Assembly: GCA_902826515.1 (NCBI GenBank)
Contig: CADEFD010000006.1
Location: forward strand, 13,658-71,931
Length of the DNA stretch: 58,274 nucleotides
Source of the DNA: an uncultured Acidobacteriota bacterium
Lineage (GTDB): Bacteria; Acidobacteriota; Vicinamibacteria; Vicinamibacterales; UBA2999
Direction of reading: 5' to 3'
Part shown: piece by piece, positions 56,324-58,274 of the stretch
Numbering within the stretch: position 1 is the first letter of the stretch
Layout of the letters: each line of letters begins with the position of its first letter
Position numbers and translations under genes: made by a program
Notes under the pieces: model-generated
Told to the model about the DNA's origin: nothing
The model's database searches: none
The model's input: the letters and a program-made list of their open reading frames with translations, nothing else

Positions 56324-57250
56324 TCAGGCGCGACGCTCGGCGTTGCCGCCGCCGAGCGCCCGGTAGAGGCGGTCGCGGAGGGCGCGGGCAGCGCCCGTTG
56401 GCATCACCGGCCGCACGGCCGTGTGATAGGCGATTCTGGCGAGAGTGAAGGCGCCCCACGCCGCGCGTGCCAGCGTGCGGCGGGCACCGGTCAGCGTCCG
56501 CAGATACGCTGGCAGCACCCGGACGCTGCTCCAGAATTCTGCCGGCGACCGGCGGAGTCGTCCGGTGATGCTGGCGCCGTGCATGCGCTTGATGCAGTAA
56601 GTGTCTGGTGTGAAGACGAGCGGCGCAGTGAGCGCAATCGCGAACACCCACGCCTGCTCGGCGGCGCAGCCAGACAGCGTCTCGCGGAGTGGGCCCACGG
56701 TGCGCAGGATGCAGGCGCGTCGAAGGGCGCCGCGGAACGGCGCGCCGATCCAGCCCGAGCCGAGCAGCCGGTAGGGCGACCACGGCCCCCACTGGCCGGC
56801 TTCGCAGCCGCAGCCGATTGGCACCATGTGCTCGGCGGGACGGTCGTCGAGCGATTCCCACTCGAGTCGGCCGAAGGCGATCGCGCAGCCGGGTACCGCG
56901 TGCGCCGCCGCGACGAGTGTGTCGACGTAGCCGGCGGGGAAAGTGTCGTCGTGCTGCATCCACACCACGAACTCGCTGCGTGCCTCCGCCATCAGGACGT
57001 TGAAGTGGCCCACCCAGCCGATGCCGTCGGTGGCGCGGAGGAAGCGGAGGCGCGGGTCGTGGCCGAACTCGCGTTCGAGCACGTCGATGGCGTCGTCGAA
57101 TCCGTGCCGGTCGGACACGAGCACCTCGACCTCGCATCCGGCGAGCCGCCCGATGTTGCCGCGAATGATGGGCAGGAACGGTGCGGAGCGGTAGAGCGGG
57201 ATGACCACCGACGCGCGTGGGGCGCTCGTGGCAGACGGTGTACGGCTCAC
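56324..57250 (-). CDS. Glycosyltransferase family 2
   Basis: A 308-residue GT-A glycosyltransferase. The N-terminus has ASVVIPLYRSAPFLPII (about residues 12-28), the nucleotide-sugar site. The Asp motif is WMQHDDTFPAGYVDTL (about residue 100), followed by an acceptor region and a C-terminal amphipathic stretch. It transfers an activated sugar to an unknown acceptor, probably in cell-envelope glycan synthesis. I start it at the GTG at 57250, where TATAGT lies six bases upstream and no ribosome site is present, as for a leaderless message. A longer frame to 57424 is Arg-rich and not family-like. Confidence 0.85.
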   Translation of the reverse strand: MSRTPSATSAPRASVVIPLYRSAPFLPIIRGNIGRLAGCEVEVLVSDRHGFDDAIDVLEREFGHDPRLRFLRATDGIGWVGHFNVLMAEARSEFVVWMQHDDTFPAGYVDTLVAAAHAVPGCAIAFGRLEWESLDDRPAEHMVPIGCGCEAGQWGPWSPYRLLGSGWIGAPFRGALRRACILRTVGPLRETLSGCAAEQAWVFAIALTAPLVFTPDTYCIKRMHGASITGRLRRSPAEFWSSVRVLPAYLRTLTGARRTLARAAWGAFTLARIAYHTAVRPVMPTGAARALRDRLYRALGGGNAERRA

Positions 57251-57256
57251 CGGGCG

Positions 57257-57262
57257 ACTATA
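57257..57262 (-). promoter_or_regulatory. Putative -10 box, leaderless GT2 transcript
   Basis: On the minus strand TATAGT is followed by six bases and then the GTG start codon, so the first transcribed base would be at or near the start codon. The rest of the 287-bp gap to the DoxX gene shows no gene. Confidence 0.4.
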
Positions 57263-57537
57263 TCCGGCCCGGAGCGGCGTGTGCTCCACACGTCCGCCGC
57301 CTGCGGTATCAGGTAGAGCCGCGCGTCCACCGCACCGCGCACGACCACGCGCGCGCGACGATGCGGTCGGGGATCCCCGCCTGCGGCTCTGGCTGCGCCG
57401 AATCGTCCGTCTCAAGGACCGCATGCAGAGTACGGCAGGAGGGCGCCCGCGTGTCCACGACGGAGCCCGCGCAGCTCAGCCGGTAACCGGTGCGCTCTCG
57501 AAGGCGATCCCGTTCCGATCACATATGCTCGACTGAC

Positions 57538-57912
57538 ATGACGAAACTGCTCGCGCCTTTGCGCCCCACCATCTACGCGCTGCTCAGGATTGTCGCCGGC
57601 GTCCTGTTCTCGTTCCACGGCTTTCAGAAACTGTTCGGCCTGTTCGGCGCGTCCGAGGCCGTATCGCTGCTGTCGCAACGAGGCCTGGCGGGCATCATCG
57701 AAAGCGTGGGCGGCGTGTGCATTGCGCTCGGCTTCTTCACGAGCCCGATCGCTTTCCTGGCGTCGGGACAAATGGCGGTCGCCTACTTCCTGGCGCACGC
57801 GCCGCGCGGCCTGTGGCCGATTACCAACGGCGGCGAGCTGGCGGTGCTTTTCTGCTGGGTGTTCCTGTACATCGCGGCCAACGGCACCGGTAAGTGGGGC
57901 GTGCGCGCCTGA
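57538..57912 (+). CDS. DoxX-family membrane protein
   Basis: A 124-residue protein with four predicted membrane helices. The DoxX pattern is clear: LLRIVAGVLFSFHGFQKLFGLFG at residues 16-38, then ESVGGVCIALGFFTSPIAFLASGQMAVAYF. DoxX/DoxD proteins were first linked to thiosulfate:quinone oxidoreductase in archaea, but most bacterial ones have unclear roles in oxidative stress or quinone-linked redox. The ATG at 57538 has a TATGCT -10-like box (57524-57529) eight bases upstream and no Shine-Dalgarno. It may be another leaderless gene. Confidence 0.85.
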   Translation: MTKLLAPLRPTIYALLRIVAGVLFSFHGFQKLFGLFGASEAVSLLSQRGLAGIIESVGGVCIALGFFTSPIAFLASGQMAVAYFLAHAPRGLWPITNGGELAVLFCWVFLYIAANGTGKWGVRA

Positions 57913-57984
57913 CGCGCCGCCCTGAGTCCGGCTTGGCCTGACCGGGAAGGAGCGCCAGCGACACGCGGCCACCCACCTGGTACG

Positions 57985-58274
57985 CTAGGGAAACGCGGGT
58001 GGTGGCACCCGCTTCTTCGTGGCCTGCTCGAACGCGTAGGCGATGCCGACGAGCGCCGAGTCGGCACAGTGGCCGCCCACGAACGTCACGCCGAACGGCC
58101 GCACCGCGTCGGTCGCGCCTTTGGCGCCGTCGGCGTAGTTCGCGACCATCCCGTACGGCACGGCGATGATCGGGTAGCCGGCCTTCGTCGCGTAGTTGGC
58201 GCCTGCGGATCCGGGGAAAAGCAGCGCGTCGAGCTTGTGGGCGGTGAGTGCCGCATCGAGCCCCTGCGCGCGCG
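57985..58274 (-). CDS. Amidase, 3' end only (runs off the window)
   Basis: The last 96 codons of an amidase-signature enzyme, continuing beyond the right edge. Visible C-terminal marks are LDALLFPGSAGANYATKAGYPIIAVPYGM, RPFGVTFVGG and LVGIAYAFEQATKKRVPP, all typical of GatA-like amidases. The catalytic Ser-Ser-Lys part lies outside the window. The stop codon is at 57985-57987. The substrate cannot be judged from this fragment. Confidence 0.82.
   Translation of the reverse strand, partial: RAQGLDAALTAHKLDALLFPGSAGANYATKAGYPIIAVPYGMVANYADGAKGATDAVRPFGVTFVGGHCADSALVGIAYAFEQATKKRVPPPAFP

Noticed and set aside
57996-58013. GCGGGTG/CACCCGC hairpin as terminator of the amidase gene
   Set aside because: It lies inside the coding region, before the stop codon at 57985-57987 in the minus-strand direction, so it is not placed to terminate that gene.

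Overview
The window is about 58 kb of very GC-rich (roughly 70 %) bacterial DNA, densely coding on both strands. It holds two giant carboxypeptidase-regulatory/TonB-dependent receptors of the Oar type, many exported amidohydrolases and peptidases, a DUF2934 protein, futalosine-pathway menaquinone genes and a cbb3-type oxidase. Together these suggest an Acidobacteriota genome, perhaps of the Vicinamibacteria. This placement is an inference from gene content and composition; no rRNA or other taxonomic marker is present. I saw no CRISPR array, tRNA, rRNA, intact insertion sequence, prophage or plasmid gene.

Layout: 1-240, repeated hairpins and no gene. 241-3229, a cold-shock-domain protein, a MobA/MocA-like nucleotidyltransferase, and a divergent NhaR-type regulator / TerC pair. 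3342-9836, two paralogous outer-membrane receptors in tandem. 10092-11773, an amidohydrolase and a DUF2934 protein. 11877-19576, a nitrogen-assimilation block read on the minus strand (amtB-glnK, then gltB-gltD). 19684-28344, a lipid/polysaccharide flippase, an M20 peptidase, a multicopper oxidase, and a periplasmic-propeller GGDEF protein. 28368-30806, mqnD and mqnB (late futalosine pathway) plus a fatty-acid desaturase.

31105-37298 is the most interesting part. Seven tightly packed plus-strand genes encode an exported DsrE-family protein, an exported protein built from two copies of an unknown domain, a CcoN-type oxidase subunit I, a CcoO subunit fused to two extra cytochrome c domains, a 61-residue membrane protein, a TsdA-like dihaem cytochrome c, and a second exported DsrE-family protein. 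I read this as a candidate thiosulfate (or other sulfur compound)-oxidising respiratory module wired to its own cbb3-type oxidase.

The right part holds a BNR-propeller protein, a SulP transporter with a beta-carbonic anhydrase (probable bicarbonate uptake), tex interrupted by one in-frame amber codon, a family-39-like glycosyltransferase, a [2Fe-2S] ferredoxin, a dihydrouridine synthase, an HtrA-like protein whose catalytic His is replaced by Gln, an old-yellow-enzyme/glutaredoxin pair, a YheU homologue, a class A penicillin-binding protein, a patch of decayed genes (55270-55754), a small beta-rich protein, a GT2 glycosyltransferase, a DoxX protein and the 3' end of an amidase. Several genes have a TACAAT/TATAGT-like -10 box only 6-10 bases from the start codon, so leaderless transcripts look common in this genome.
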